In this document: positions 10,297 through 20,300 of the stretch, piece after piece
How the letters are laid out: each line of letters opens with the position of its first letter
Position numbering within the stretch: position 1 is the first letter of the stretch
Source of the DNA: Durusdinium trenchii
Lineage: Eukaryota > Sar > Dinophyceae > Suessiales > Symbiodiniaceae
Length of the DNA: 64,000 bases
Assembly (NCBI GenBank): GCA_963970005.1
Contig: CAXAMN010013780.1
Location: forward strand, 114,751 to 178,750
Direction: 5' to 3'
The notes under the pieces: generated by a model
The model's input: the letters and a program-made list of their open reading frames with translations, nothing else
Databases searched by the model: none
Told to the model about the DNA's origin: nothing
Program-made: the position numbers and the translations under genes

Positions 10297-11269
10297 ACAG
10301 TGCCCAGGCTGCTACCCGTGTAGTGGTTCTGGATGGGTACAGTGTACAGAATTAGGAAAACGGCGTCTCACTCTGTTTCACCTATTTTCGTGTAGTTCAT
10401 GGGGCCCTGCACGGATCGGCCGCATCATACCTGGCCGCGTTTGAAAGATCTTGTCAGGTTTCCAATGCGACAATTTTGCAGCACACTTTAGGGGAGGAGG
10501 CCTTCCTCTCACTTCGTCTGCCTTCGGCAGCACATCTTGCAGCACATCTTGCTCTGTTCTCGGTGAAGAGCCGTAGCGGTAGTAGAATTCTGGATTTGCT
10601 GCCTCTGTGCCTCCCCCTTGTGGGGAGGAGTGGGAGGTGCTACCCCCCTTGCCTCTTTTTTATTTGAGAGCTCGCCTGTGGCATTACACTGTCTTTGCTT
10701 TCGGTATGTTGGACATCCCGAGATTGGGGACCGTGGTCTTCCCAGTGTGTCACTTCTTTGCGTGCATTGAGGCATGATGCTGCCGGCTGTCACGCTGATT
10801 ACCTGACTGCAGATAAGTCCAAGATAGAATCCCGTGGGCCATGCGTGTAAGTGCACTGTGAGACCGGTCATTTGTCTCCTTCATGCTCTTACGCTAAGCC
10901 TGACTGTGAAGAACCTTGGCAACTAAACCAGCTGCTGCACATGAATATCTACTTTCGAGCGCAGCAGCCCATGCATGGATGTGCCTGTCTGGCTCATCCT
11001 CTTGACAGTTCGTTGATGGACAAGAACTACTGAGGGCTTTTGCTGAATTCACTGCCCCTGTCTCACTCTTTCATGCCTACCTGGCACCTCGAGTTGCACC
11101 ACAGGTTGCTCCCCTTTCTTTGTTTGTGTTGGGTTTGTTTGTGTTGGGTGTTTTGGGGGCTTGTTTCGTGTTGTTTCTTCCCCTGTTCGGTTGCAACCTG
11201 GCTCTCTCCTGACACTCGACTAAGGTGACTTGTGCGCAACCTGCACACACAGCGCCTCCACTCGTGCAA
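10297..11269 (+). other. Intergenic, no supported gene
   Basis: Several small ORFs occur on both strands, without motifs or coherent coding pattern. The only structure noted is a short imperfect repeat of TTTGTTTGTGTTGGG around 11,120-11,160. Confidence 0.4.
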
Positions 11270-11390
11270 AAAAAAAGTTTTGGAAGGGCGCCGGATTTTG
11301 TCTGACTTTTAACACAATTTCAATGGCGAACGGCCTGGTTCGCGGCAAATCCTGGGGTGGGCGCCACGGCCGGCTGCTTAGCACAGACTG
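11270..11390 (+). repeat. Dispersed repeat R2, copy A
   Basis: From TTTTGGAAGGGCGCCGGAT onwards, about 110 bases match 11,632-11,745 almost base for base and match 138-198 more distantly. It is followed directly by the GGCACCAGGGAGGCAGG minisatellite, and copy B is followed by the same minisatellite. Repeat plus minisatellite therefore seem to have been duplicated together. Confidence 0.7.
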
Positions 11391-11610
11391 AATTCCCTTT
11401 GACAGAGAGGCACCAGGGAGGCAGGAAAGGACCATTTGGACAGCCTGAGAGGCACCAGGGAAGGCACGAGGCACCAGGGAGGCACCAGAGAGGCAGGAAA
11501 GAACCATTTGGACAGCTTGCGAGGCGCCAGAAAGGCAGGAAAGGATCAATTGGACAGTCTGCTGGACAGCCTGGGAGGCACCAGGGAGGCACTAGGGAGA
11601 CTTGTAGCAC
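11391..11610 (+). repeat. Minisatellite, GGCACCAGGGAGGCAGG family
   Basis: Irregular tandem units of roughly 35-50 bases combine GAGGCACCAGGGAGGCAGG with a GGACCATTTGGACAGCCT-like spacer. Units vary in length and in the number of internal GAGGCACCAG blocks. ORFs through this array on either strand are artefacts of the repeat. Confidence 0.7.
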
Positions 11611-11631
11611 AGGATTGCCGATCGAATTTCG

Positions 11632-11850
11632 GTTTTGGAAGGGCGCCGGATTTTGTCTAACTTTTAATACAATTTCAATGGCGAACGGCCCGGTTCGCGG
11701 CGCATCCTGGGGTGGGCTCCACGGCCGGCTGCCCAGCACAGACTGGAAAGGATTATTTGGACAGCCAGAGAGGCACCAGGAAGGCAGGACAGCTTGCGAG
11801 GCACCAGGGAGGCAGGAAAGAACCAAGAATCAATTGGACAGTCTGCTTTC
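11632..11850 (+). repeat. Dispersed repeat R2 copy B plus minisatellite
   Basis: About 113 bases (11,632-11,745) repeat 11,276-11,390 with few changes. They are followed by two more GGCACCAG minisatellite units up to about 11,850. This is a second, shorter round of the repeat-plus-minisatellite unit. Confidence 0.65.
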
Positions 11851-12194
11851 TGCAAAATTACTTGAACCGTAGCCAGACACAAAGGTCGAGTGTACTGGCT
11901 CTCCACACTCGTCTGCCCTCATGATCGTGAGGCATGAGAGTGCTTTCTGTAACACTCGATCGACAACTCGGTCACTTCAGGGAAGTTTGCAATGAATCTT
12001 GTCCATTTGTTTCTTGAACCACCATACATGCACACCTGAAAATCAGCGCAATAAAGTTCGACAGTCAAGTCTGAGAAACCATTCGGATGTTCATTACTGC
12101 GCAGGGGGCGCACGGCTTGCAGTACCGCACACAGGTGCTAGATGCGCCCAAACGGGTAGCCCCGAATCAAGCCAAGCATCAACAAGTGAACTGT

Positions 12195-12530
12195 CAGCTT
12201 CTCGCGTCAAATCTTAATGATGCTTGAAAAACAACCATGCTTTTGTGTCTTGTCGACTGCAATGCTGTTGTAGAGTCCTTGTTGCTTTGCAATTGTTGCC
12301 CCAGACGTTGAATGACATCCGCAAGCATCCGTTGTTGCATGCGCAGCAGGCTCAAATCAGTGTTGGTCTGCAGCCGTTTAGAAAGAAAATACCGCCGTTG
12401 GTCCCTGATTTTGACGCTGTGGTTTTAGCAGTCCTTCAGGATAAGTCGCAAGTCCCAGTCTCTGTCCTTGGGAAGGTTCAAACTGACCTGCGCCTCGTGT
12501 CCGTTGAGCTTCAACCTCTACTCATCCCCA
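12195..12530 (-). pseudogene. Degenerate antisense ORF, unrecognised
   Basis: On the minus strand one frame reads coherently with a single stop. It includes AQVSLNLPKDRDWDLRLIL, then after the stop RRYFLSKRLQTNTDLSLLRM and a helical MLADVIQRLGQQLQS. The composition is protein-like, but no family is recognised. It ends where the terminal inverted repeat element begins, which may have truncated it. Confidence 0.25.
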
Positions 12531-12531
12531 A

Positions 12532-13410
12532 ATCACGGAAGCTAGCATCAGCTAGCTGGAGTTGCTCTTGCTTTAGCAAGTCAAGGGGTCAAGGGCTCGC
12601 AGCCTCGAGAATCATGAATCACGTGAAAACTTCACGTGTAGGGCCCCCCCCGCGGGTTCAACTCCCCCCTGGGACGCTTCCGGTACGTGCTATAGCGCTA
12701 TGTTTAGGTGGCAGGTGAAGTAGGCCACTGTTTGAGTTTTGAAGGGGGGGCATGAAACATGAAATTTTCGCGAGGGGTCAAGGCTTCAATGATGAGCGTC
12801 ACGGGAAGTCAGAAACCAGGCGTATCAGATACACGCGCCTTTGAGCTTCCTTCGGCGTCTCAGTGCATATGGCTGACACTTCACTCGACAAAGATGCTCA
12901 AACAAACATACATAAACCAGGTGTATCTGATACGCCTGGTTTGTGACTTCCCGTGATGCTCATGATGCTGCGTTGCTTTTCTTCAGTCCCTCATTACATA
13001 TATATATATACATGACGATCCAACAGCAGATTCAACAAGCTCACATGTTCATGACATCGACATCGATAGAAGAAGCCAAACAAATCATGCAAGCAGCTTT
13101 GTTTTGCCTCTGGGACACCTCTTGGGCACCTCTTATGGCATCCACACTGGTTCAACTCCTCCGTGGAGGTTTTGGGATACGGTGCAACAGATTCAACAAG
13201 CTCACAGGTTCGTGAACACATCGGATGCATCGAACAGTGTGGCAAAGTCCAGCCACACTTCCTTAATTATCGGGGACTTCAATTCTAAGGTTGGCTGTGT
13301 CATTGCTGTTTGTGTGTCTTACATGTTCACAACGTTTTACCTCATGAGCATTTGCCTCACTCCGCTTGATGTCCCACCAGTCCGGATGCACCCCTGCTAG
13401 CTTTCGTCAC
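12532..13410. mobile_element. Non-autonomous terminal-inverted-repeat element, long copy
   Basis: The left end reads ATCACGGAAGCTAGCATCAG and the right end TGCTAGCTTTCGTCAC, which is close to its reverse complement. A second element with the same ends lies at 57,514-57,800. Besides the ends, both share about 37 bases of left subterminal sequence (CTAGCTGGAGTTGCTC, then TGCTTTAGCAAGTCA), a CACGTGTAG plus C-run stretch, and CCTCAAGT just outside the right end. No transposase is visible. The long copy is expanded by a nested foldback element and by an internal direct duplication (about 13,019-13,058 against 13,186-13,226). Confidence 0.6.
12789..12966. mobile_element. Nested foldback / MITE-like element
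   Basis: The left arm 12,789-12,832 and right arm 12,923-12,966 are reverse complements over 44 bases with three mismatches, separated by about 90 bases. The arms include CCAGGCGTATCAGATAC. The right part also contains a smaller self-complementary stretch (about 12,914-12,941). The short TIR element at 57.5 kb lacks this insert. No coding capacity. Confidence 0.75.
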
Positions 13411-13436
13411 CTACCCTCGGCCTCAAGTATGCACGT

Positions 13437-14109
13437 TTGCTTCGCCTTTTTGCTGCGTCCGATTCTTTGAAGGGGGGGCTGGAGGAATCTGAGACAGCTG
13501 GCAATTCCGAAACTGGTGCTGACCTTAGTTCCTACCCTTTTAGAGCTGTTTTTGGCTTGCCTTGGGAGCCGGAAAAGTTCACCCAAAAGGCTGTGACAGC
13601 TGGTCATCCGGCTTTGACCGACATGAGCATTCCGGAAGATCTTCAAATTGCCATCGACAGAAACCTGGCTTGGAACGATGAGCAGGTGTCCAAATATAGG
13701 TCAGACTGGACAAAGCACTGGTTGAAGAGGGCGAAAGAACTTGATGCTGCAGAAAGCCTGGACAGGCCGTCCAGGCCCGAACATGTTAGGCACAGCACCT
13801 CGTCGAAGCGGCCTGCTGCTTACGGATGAGATTCTGGATAGCATACAATATGAGGACAAGGCTGCATTAAACATTCTACGTGAGGGCTCCACTTTAGCAG
13901 GCCGCATTGAGAGTTGTTGCATTTTGGAACAGCAGTTCAAACCGTGCTTGATGACCCTCGATCAATTGGAAGGTGGAGCAAAGCGCCGAAATCAGGCCAT
14001 ACTTGCCATGACTTGTAGCTGCGGAGATGAAGCTTTTTGGACAGACAGGTATTGGCTGAGACCAGGGCTGAGCTTGAGAAACAATGGGCCAGAGGACCTT
14101 TTGAACTGA
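13437..14109 (+). pseudogene. N-terminal part of the retroelement polyprotein, frameshifted
   Basis: Two frames join: 13,437 to about 13,780 (ending in the helical WTKHWLKRAKELDAAES) and about 13,780-14,060 (LLLTDEILDSIQYEDKAAL, LMTLDQLEGGAKRRNQAIL). The reading then passes into the RT frame at 14,037. No named domain is seen before the RT. The frame switches occur within a few bases, so they are indels and not introns. The N-terminal boundary is unknown. The TIR element ends 27 bases upstream of the first Met. Confidence 0.5.
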
Positions 14110-15281
14110 ATGCCCTGCCGGAAGGGGCAGTCATTTCTCGCAGGTCCCCGCTTGTGCAATCAAACAAAGTCCGAATGATTGATGACTTCTCCATCAGTGG
14201 CATCAATGACTCGCGCACGATTCATTCCAAGATTGACTTGCACATGATCGATACGCTGGGAGCGGTCATTCGAAGATATTTTCAAACTTGTAGTGCAAAG
14301 GAGCGCGACAGCTGGCTTCTGGCCAAGACCTTTGATCTCAAGAGCGCCTACAGACAGGTGCCCATACAGAGCCAGCACCTAAAGTATGTCTTTTTCAGCA
14401 TCTATAACTGCGAAGAAGGGAAACCCGAGATCTACCAGCTGCTAACCCTGCCTTTCGGGGCCACGCACTCGGTTTATTCCTTCCTTCGATTGACAAGACT
14501 CATTCACAGTATTGCTGCCAGAGGTTTGTATGTACTCAACGCGAACTTCTACGATGACTTCGTGCTGTTATCCAAACCTGAGAGTTGCAAGTCAGCAAAC
14601 TTAGCCATGGAGGTTTTGTTCTTGCTAACCGGTTGGGAGTTTGCTCGCGAAGGGAAGAAGGCAACGCTCTTCGAGACCACCTGCAAGGCACTTGGAGTGG
14701 AATTTAATTTGAGCAGATCAGAGCAAAGGATTGTTCAAATCTACAACACCGAACAGAGAAGGCTTGATCTTGTTTCTAGGATTTCCGAGGTTTTGCTCGA
14801 TGGAAAGCTGTCAAAACATGAGACACTCGTCTTGAAGGGACGCTTGAGCTTCGCTGACAGTTTCCTACATGGCAGACTTGGGAAGATACTCCTGAAAAAG
14901 CTGCTTGAGCATGCCTACTCGCGCCAGAGGACTTTGGACGAGAGCACCAAACATGCTCTTCTGGCCATGAAGACTAGGCTCGAAGCTGGGCGCCCCGTTC
15001 AGATCTCAGACCAGGATTTCCTGCAGTGGTTCGTCTACACAGATGCTGCATACAACATGGAAGAACAAACTGGTGGTATAGGTGGTGTCCTGGTCGACCA
15101 ATCGGGAGCTTGTGTACAATGGTTTGGTTTTCCCCTCAATGAAGAAAAGTGCAAAGCGTTCGGTTGCCAAACAAAACAGGCCATTATTTATGAGCTTGAA
15201 TTGGTGGCTGCAGTACATGCCCTTTCTTACTGGGGCGACCTTCTGGCCCGGAAACCTGACCACATGGTTTGGAGACAATGA
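14037..15281 (+). CDS. Reverse transcriptase-RNase H of a dinoflagellate retroelement
   Basis: The ORF has 414 codons. In order it shows VRMIDDFSISGIND (about residues 45-58, RT motif 2/3), LLAKTFDLKSAYRQVPI (about 93-109, motif A with catalytic Asp), LLTLPFGATHSVYSFLR (motif B) and NANFYDDFVLLS (about 170-181, motif C, with YDD in place of the commoner YADD/YVDD). A thumb-like helical part follows, then FVYTDAAY (about 335-342), the start of an RNase H-like domain. Order and motif C fit an RT of retroelement type. The clade (DIRS-like, or the lineage-specific group common in dinoflagellates) cannot be settled by eye. The RNase H ends in this frame at 15,281 and continues, out of frame, at about 15,409. 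Confidence 0.8.
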   Translation: MDRQVLAETRAELEKQWARGPFELNALPEGAVISRRSPLVQSNKVRMIDDFSISGINDSRTIHSKIDLHMIDTLGAVIRRYFQTCSAKERDSWLLAKTFDLKSAYRQVPIQSQHLKYVFFSIYNCEEGKPEIYQLLTLPFGATHSVYSFLRLTRLIHSIAARGLYVLNANFYDDFVLLSKPESCKSANLAMEVLFLLTGWEFAREGKKATLFETTCKALGVEFNLSRSEQRIVQIYNTEQRRLDLVSRISEVLLDGKLSKHETLVLKGRLSFADSFLHGRLGKILLKKLLEHAYSRQRTLDESTKHALLAMKTRLEAGRPVQISDQDFLQWFVYTDAAYNMEEQTGGIGGVLVDQSGACVQWFGFPLNEEKCKAFGCQTKQAIIYELELVAAVHALSYWGDLLARKPDHMVWRQ

Positions 15282-15408
15282 CAGTGTGAGATATGCCTTG
15301 ATCAGAGGAGCTGCCATCGGGCCTTGCGGTGAGGTGATCAAACCTGATGGCTAAGAAATCCCTCCACCTGTTCTCGGGAGAGTTTGAATTTGTGGCAATG
15401 GTGGCTGA

Positions 15409-15681
15409 ATGCTCAGATGGCCTTTGATTCGCCACCTATGGCCTATGGACGCAGATGTTGGAGAAGACTGCCACATGAAGGTCAGATGGGACAGCTCGGC
15501 AGCATGGGCAATGGTGCAACGCCAAGGGGTTGGAAGAGTTCGCCATCTTGACGCAGCCCTCCTGTGGGTTCAGCAAGAGGAGAAGGAAAAGGTGTTGACA
15601 GTGGGGGCGATCCCAACTGAGTTGAACAGTGCAGATATCGGCACCACAGGAGAAAACTGTTTGGGTTGCTCTACATGCTGA
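15409..15681 (+). pseudogene. RNase H C-terminal segment, frameshifted
   Basis: From about residue 25 this frame reads RWDSSAAWAMVQRQGVGRVR, then HLDAALLWVQQEE and NSADIGTT. Dinoflagellate and Ty1-type retroelements carry the same end of RNase H: a D-S-S/A-A motif, G-V-G-R-x-R-H-L-D and an A-D-x-x-T-K motif. Here the last residue is Thr instead of Lys. The next frame resumes with KLFGLLYMLKMV (about 15,640), another small indel. It joins the RT frame on the left across a region of decayed sequence. Confidence 0.6.
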
Positions 15682-16367
15682 AGATGGTGAACTGCGTCCA
15701 CGGCAGAATTGCAGCGGAGGGGTATCGTGCGCTTGAACATCGAGAGCAAATGAAGAAAGGAACCAAAAAAATTCTCAAGGGCAAGAACTTGAACGAGGGC
15801 ATGATCATGCTGCTGTCAAGCCTTTACCAAGCAGCTGGAGAGCCTACAGGAGAAGAGAGAGCAAAGACCAGTGATTGGTCATGGACGATTTTCGTGATCT
15901 GCGCTTTGCTTGGGGCCTTGAGCATTTCCAGGTGGCTATGGCACTGCATCAAGCAGTTCTTCTTGGGCTACATCGTGGAGGTCATGAGGACCAAGATTCC
16001 GGAAGACAACACCTACCAGAAGGTGGAAGTGGCCAGCGTGGAAATTCAAGCTGGCTGTTGGATCGACTTGAAGGCCCTAGGGGTCTATGAGCAAGAGTCC
16101 ATCAAGATGCAAGACAAACTTTTCCAGCTGGACCTTTACATAGAGGAATTGCAGGAGGAATTCAACCAAGCTCGAGAAGAAAGGAACTGCAGATTTCAGC
16201 AGCTGCAGATTTTAGAGGGACATGCTCAGAAGCTGATGGGGCAGTCTCTGAACTACCGTGTCTCCCAAAGGGGGAGAGTGATTCATTTCAATGAAAACTG
16301 TTGTCAGAATCTCACCATGTTCCAGCATGACACCCAAGGTGCACAAATCGAGAAGTGTACATGCTGA
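15666..16367 (+). CDS. C-terminal retroelement ORF with membrane segment and coiled coil
   Basis: The ORF has 233 codons. Residues about 70-102 (WSWTIFVICALLGALSISRW and following) form a likely membrane segment. Residues about 145-190 are heptad-like (DKLFQLDLYIEELQEEFNQA). The end reads GRVIHFNENCCQNLTMFQHD and closes with CTC, a Cys/His pattern (H..C...C.C) often found at the end of dinoflagellate retroelement polyproteins, perhaps metal-binding. The beginning (KLFGLLYMLKMV) continues the RNase H in another frame. An ORF with a membrane segment downstream of pol has a layout like an envelope gene, but no homology to one is seen and I would not claim that function. Confidence 0.5.
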   Translation: MLYMLKMVNCVHGRIAAEGYRALEHREQMKKGTKKILKGKNLNEGMIMLLSSLYQAAGEPTGEERAKTSDWSWTIFVICALLGALSISRWLWHCIKQFFLGYIVEVMRTKIPEDNTYQKVEVASVEIQAGCWIDLKALGVYEQESIKMQDKLFQLDLYIEELQEEFNQAREERNCRFQQLQILEGHAQKLMGQSLNYRVSQRGRVIHFNENCCQNLTMFQHDTQGAQIEKCTC

Positions 16368-17370
16368 TTTTTAGGCCCGAGTGAAAAAGAATGTTTCGCA
16401 GAAATTGCTCCTGAGCCTCGAAGCAAACGTTGGCGCCAAGGACCTGACAAGCTTAGCTTTTCAACGTTACAAATTATAAATTATCAGCTGCCAAGCACCT
16501 CTCGGACTTGAGAGCTTCCTCGAATCTGATCGTCGTGCCCTTTTACCACTTGTAGGAGAGTATGGACAGGCGCTGAACAATATGTCCTGTTTGGCTGTAA
16601 GAGCCAAGCAGCCTTGCATGAGATTCAGCTTTTGAGCATGGCGTGAGGAAAAAACATAGCAACAGCCATGGCACTGCACAGAGGCATTTCACAATTGGGA
16701 CTTCGGTCTTTTGGAGTGATGGCATGATTTGCTGTTCAATGGTCGAGTTTGAGGGCACTTTTGCTCAAGAGGGCCGAGTCTTCGGGGTCATTGTGAAGCT
16801 CCAAGGTTGAAACCTTATTGACCAGGCTTGTGGCATGACTAACCTAGGACCAGAAGAACAAACACACCAATGCAGAGGCACATTGACGATGGGTTTTGCT
16901 GAGTGGCTGAGGTGAAGCGAACGCCACATGTTTTGCGTGACCTGAGGAGCTGCCCTTAGCATCAACAGTGTGAGAAGGTATGCGACCTTTTCATGTGCGG
17001 CCGTTTTGCAGATTTATACTGCTGGTTCGAGCTGGAACCAACAGTCGCTTTTGTTTCAGTCTCTTCGCCAAATCCAGCAGCTTTGAATTCTTTGGTCAAT
17101 GTGTTTAGTTCTTGATAATTTTTGCAAAGGTCTTTTTGGAGATGTGCCTTGGCTTGAAAAGGATGTTTCTTTGGAGCTGGTGTGGGGTTTTGTTTTGTAC
17201 TGTCTCGGTCTCCGCTCATTGGTGGCAGGGCAGATGCGCCTGCGTCTGAGAAGTTTTCATACTGACCTTTGGCCTTTGCGCAGTTGCAAGAGGAAATTTG
17301 TGAAAATCTTGGGTGTTTTAAGCCCTTTGCATTGCATATGCGATCACTTGCACCTCTATCATATGAGTGT
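16368..17370 (+). other. No supported gene
   Basis: Short ORFs only, none with a recognisable motif. Part may be 5' intron or leader of the SH3 gene that follows. Confidence 0.35.
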
Positions 17371-17377
17371 TGTTCAG

Positions 17378-20300
17378 GCCGCAAGATGGAGTAGGTCGAA
17401 GGTACGTGGCGCTCTATGATTTCGATCCTTCTGTTGGGAGCTCAAGGGGGCCACGATGGTGAAACCGAGTTCAATCGCTTCTATTTATATAGATAGATAG
17501 CTGGTTTGTTGGAGGAATCTGAAGGAGATTTTCCGGTCGCATTGGATTTCGTCAAATGCATTCTGACTTGTCCAGAGAGCAAACCAGTGCATGCTTGGAC
17601 TGTGCAGGTCATCGACTGGCAGTTCCCGCTCCTTGGGAAGCACTATTTCATATTTCTTCATCACATGTCAGCTCAAATAATTGAGGAATCTTGTATATAC
17701 TGTATCCCGTACTGTGTACCGCAAAATTGGTCCAGTCGAATCGCCGAAAATAATGAAATATGTCCTTTTGCTGTCACATTTGACATAAAGGGAGACGTTG
17801 CCGCACCGAGGAACCAGTCTCCGCTGCCGCTGAAGGTTGGCAATGTGGTTGAAGTGCTGCACGACGGAGGGACTGGATGGGTGCGCAGCTGGAGATGCTG
17901 AAGCTGACCAACAGTTTGTACAAAAAACGGGTGATCCAAACCCAAGCAGTTCGAAAGTAGGTTTGGGCTAGTTGTATGCCAAGATATTTGAAGCTGGAGT
18001 GAGGTATATGGCCATTTGGTTGGAGCGCCGGATAGCAAAGGCTTTTTTCCTCTGAACTACACAGCGTTGCGGCCTGAGATTTGCAGTTTTTTTTGAAACT
18101 GCTTGCCTCCTGAATTGGACCAAGAATATAAAGAGGGCTGAAAGAGAACCAGATGTGACTCCCAGGATAGTGAACTTTCGCTGTTTTTATCGTGTTCAGT
18201 GTTCAGCTACTTCAACTTCGGAGTGTCCTTTCCATGGACATGGAAAGCTTTTGTCACCAGAACCACTACTTGGTCATACTAGCAACCAGGGTTTGCTACT
18301 TGGCAGGTCATGACTGTTTACAGCTACCCCTGGAATGTGGCTGAAGTTGACTGGAGCGACTCTCTTCAAATGATGTTTGTAATTTACTTGCTGGCTTAGT
18401 GATGATGTGGCTGAAAAGTGATGACGAAGGAGAGAACAGACAGTCACAGCAAGACAAGACAGACAAGCATGGGCGCAGTGCGAGCGTATCGATGGTACTG
18501 GTTGCTCAGATTTAGCGTTTGCCGTGCTACTTCCCGCCGCACTTTCTGGCATTTTCATTTGCCATCAGCCGTGGTTGGGAGCATTGTGTCATCATAGAGC
18601 ACCACACTATCACATTGATTGTCAAGCCGAAACTCCAGCTGTTCCGGCAATGCGCACAGCAAAACTCGGCCACTTGCTGGTTTCTTATTGTTCATGACAA
18701 AGAGACTGTGTGGCTCTGTGTGGGGCTTCAGATTGTTTCACTGTGAGGCCAATGGAGGAGTACCTGCGAGAAATGGAGCGTTTGCGGGCGACCAACCCAG
18801 GTGCTGTTTCAGGCTTAGTTTTTCAGGCTTCCCTAGGTTTTTCATATCTTGAGGCCAAGTGCCTGGAAAAACGTAGTTGTATGGAAGAGATATATATATA
18901 TATACATATATACATATATGTATGTATAATCCTGGTATATGCCACCCGCCTTTCCAGAATCTCATTTAGTTCATGGACCCGAACCAGGAGTCAAGACTCT
19001 TCTTGGACTGACTACATTCTTCTTCTTGGCGCAGGGAGGGAGCGAGCGTAAACGAACTCCGAAGCTGCGCTGCAGCATGCTCCAGCTGTTTCTAGTGAAG
19101 GAGCAAGCAGTGCCAGGCTGCTAGACAAGCATGTTCAACGGTTGATTTTGTGCTTCCCAAGCGTCTCAAGGTTGATTCTTTACAGCCCTTTGCTCAGAAA
19201 GTTCTTTGTAGCAGCTCTTCTCTTGTTGACTAAGTAGTTGCTATCCAAGTTCCAAGTCAAACACCTCTCTTGTCACTTGGAGTGTCGATTTGAGTGTCAA
19301 TTTGATCAATCCGGATTGGATTTGATCAATGCAGCGAGAAATGGAACTTGAGGCTCGAAGGTGGCCGAGGACAAGTCGCCAGCTTCCCAGTCCGCCGATG
19401 GGCCGTCTCCGGCCGTCACACCGTCCGGCCATCTCCGGAGATCCCGGTGGGAGAGACGCGATCCGAGGAGGAAGAGACGATGCTGGTGACGATCCCCGAG
19501 GGTGCTCGACCGGGAGATGAACTCACCATCACCACGAGTACTGGACAGGACAGCAACAGAAAAGGCCGATTGCAAGGCTCTTTGACTCAGAGCCTTTTCA
19601 GAAATGAATGTGGAACCACTGGAGCTTGAGGGTGAAGTCTTTACTAAGTGTTCTATTCGCTGCTTACCTGAAGACTCATCCTAGAGCAGTCAACTTTTCT
19701 CTTTCACTGCTTCTGCCAGCTGTCCTGTCAGGAGATTGTCGTAACCGTGCCTGAAGGTGCACTGCCGGGTGAGGATTTGGAGATTCCGATCCCGGCCCCA
19801 CCAAGATCACGACAGGCGGGGCGAAGTGAGCATGAAATCATGGGCGTAGATATCTCAGGATATCGCGAAGGTTTGGCAAGAGATTCTTAGGATAGCTTCC
19901 TCTTTCCACAGTTTTGAAACCAGGCGGATACGGAGGTTAGCAAGGGAACGGTTGGGCTCCTGGTGCATACTTTTGCTGTCTTTTGCTTGGAGTGTATGCT
20001 GCTCTGCTGCCATTCTGTCAAGTTGCTTTGGATGTAGCTAAGGTGGAGTCCTACGCTGGAGAGGCACGTCTCCTTCTAAAGTAAAAGTTTGCCTGAGCAT
20101 TGCAACACGATCTTGGCTCTTCAGCGCATTTTACAAGAATTTTCATCTTCTCCAATTATTGCATGACATTTGCTCATTGATTTTTTGCTGGGCTGGACTG
20201 GGTCCCGAGGTTGAGGGCGACAGAATGGCTCAGCTGGCACTTGCCGAGCTGGCGAGCTCTTTGATCAGTCTTTTAAGCATGCCTTTGGGAAGGCTTTTTC

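Noticed and set aside
11220-11906. Minus-strand ORFs reading PGASQAVQMVLSCLPGAS-type repeats
   Set aside because: Translation of the GGCACCAGGGAGGCAGG minisatellite. No independent sign of coding.
12655-12667. GGTTCAACTCC in both TIR elements, suggesting a tRNA-derived SINE
   Set aside because: The nearest A-box-like sequence is about 100 bases upstream, too far for a tRNA promoter, and the element has inverted ends instead of a poly-A or simple tail.
16368-17370. LTR search around the 13.4-16.4 kb retroelement
   Set aside because: No pair of direct terminal repeats was found on either side, so no LTR class is claimed.
18890-18930. TATA-rich stretches here and at 12,996, 28,401, 35,822, 43,890, 55,142 and 58,348 as promoters
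   Set aside because: They are TA/CA microsatellites, several inside introns. Dinoflagellate promoters generally lack TATA boxes.
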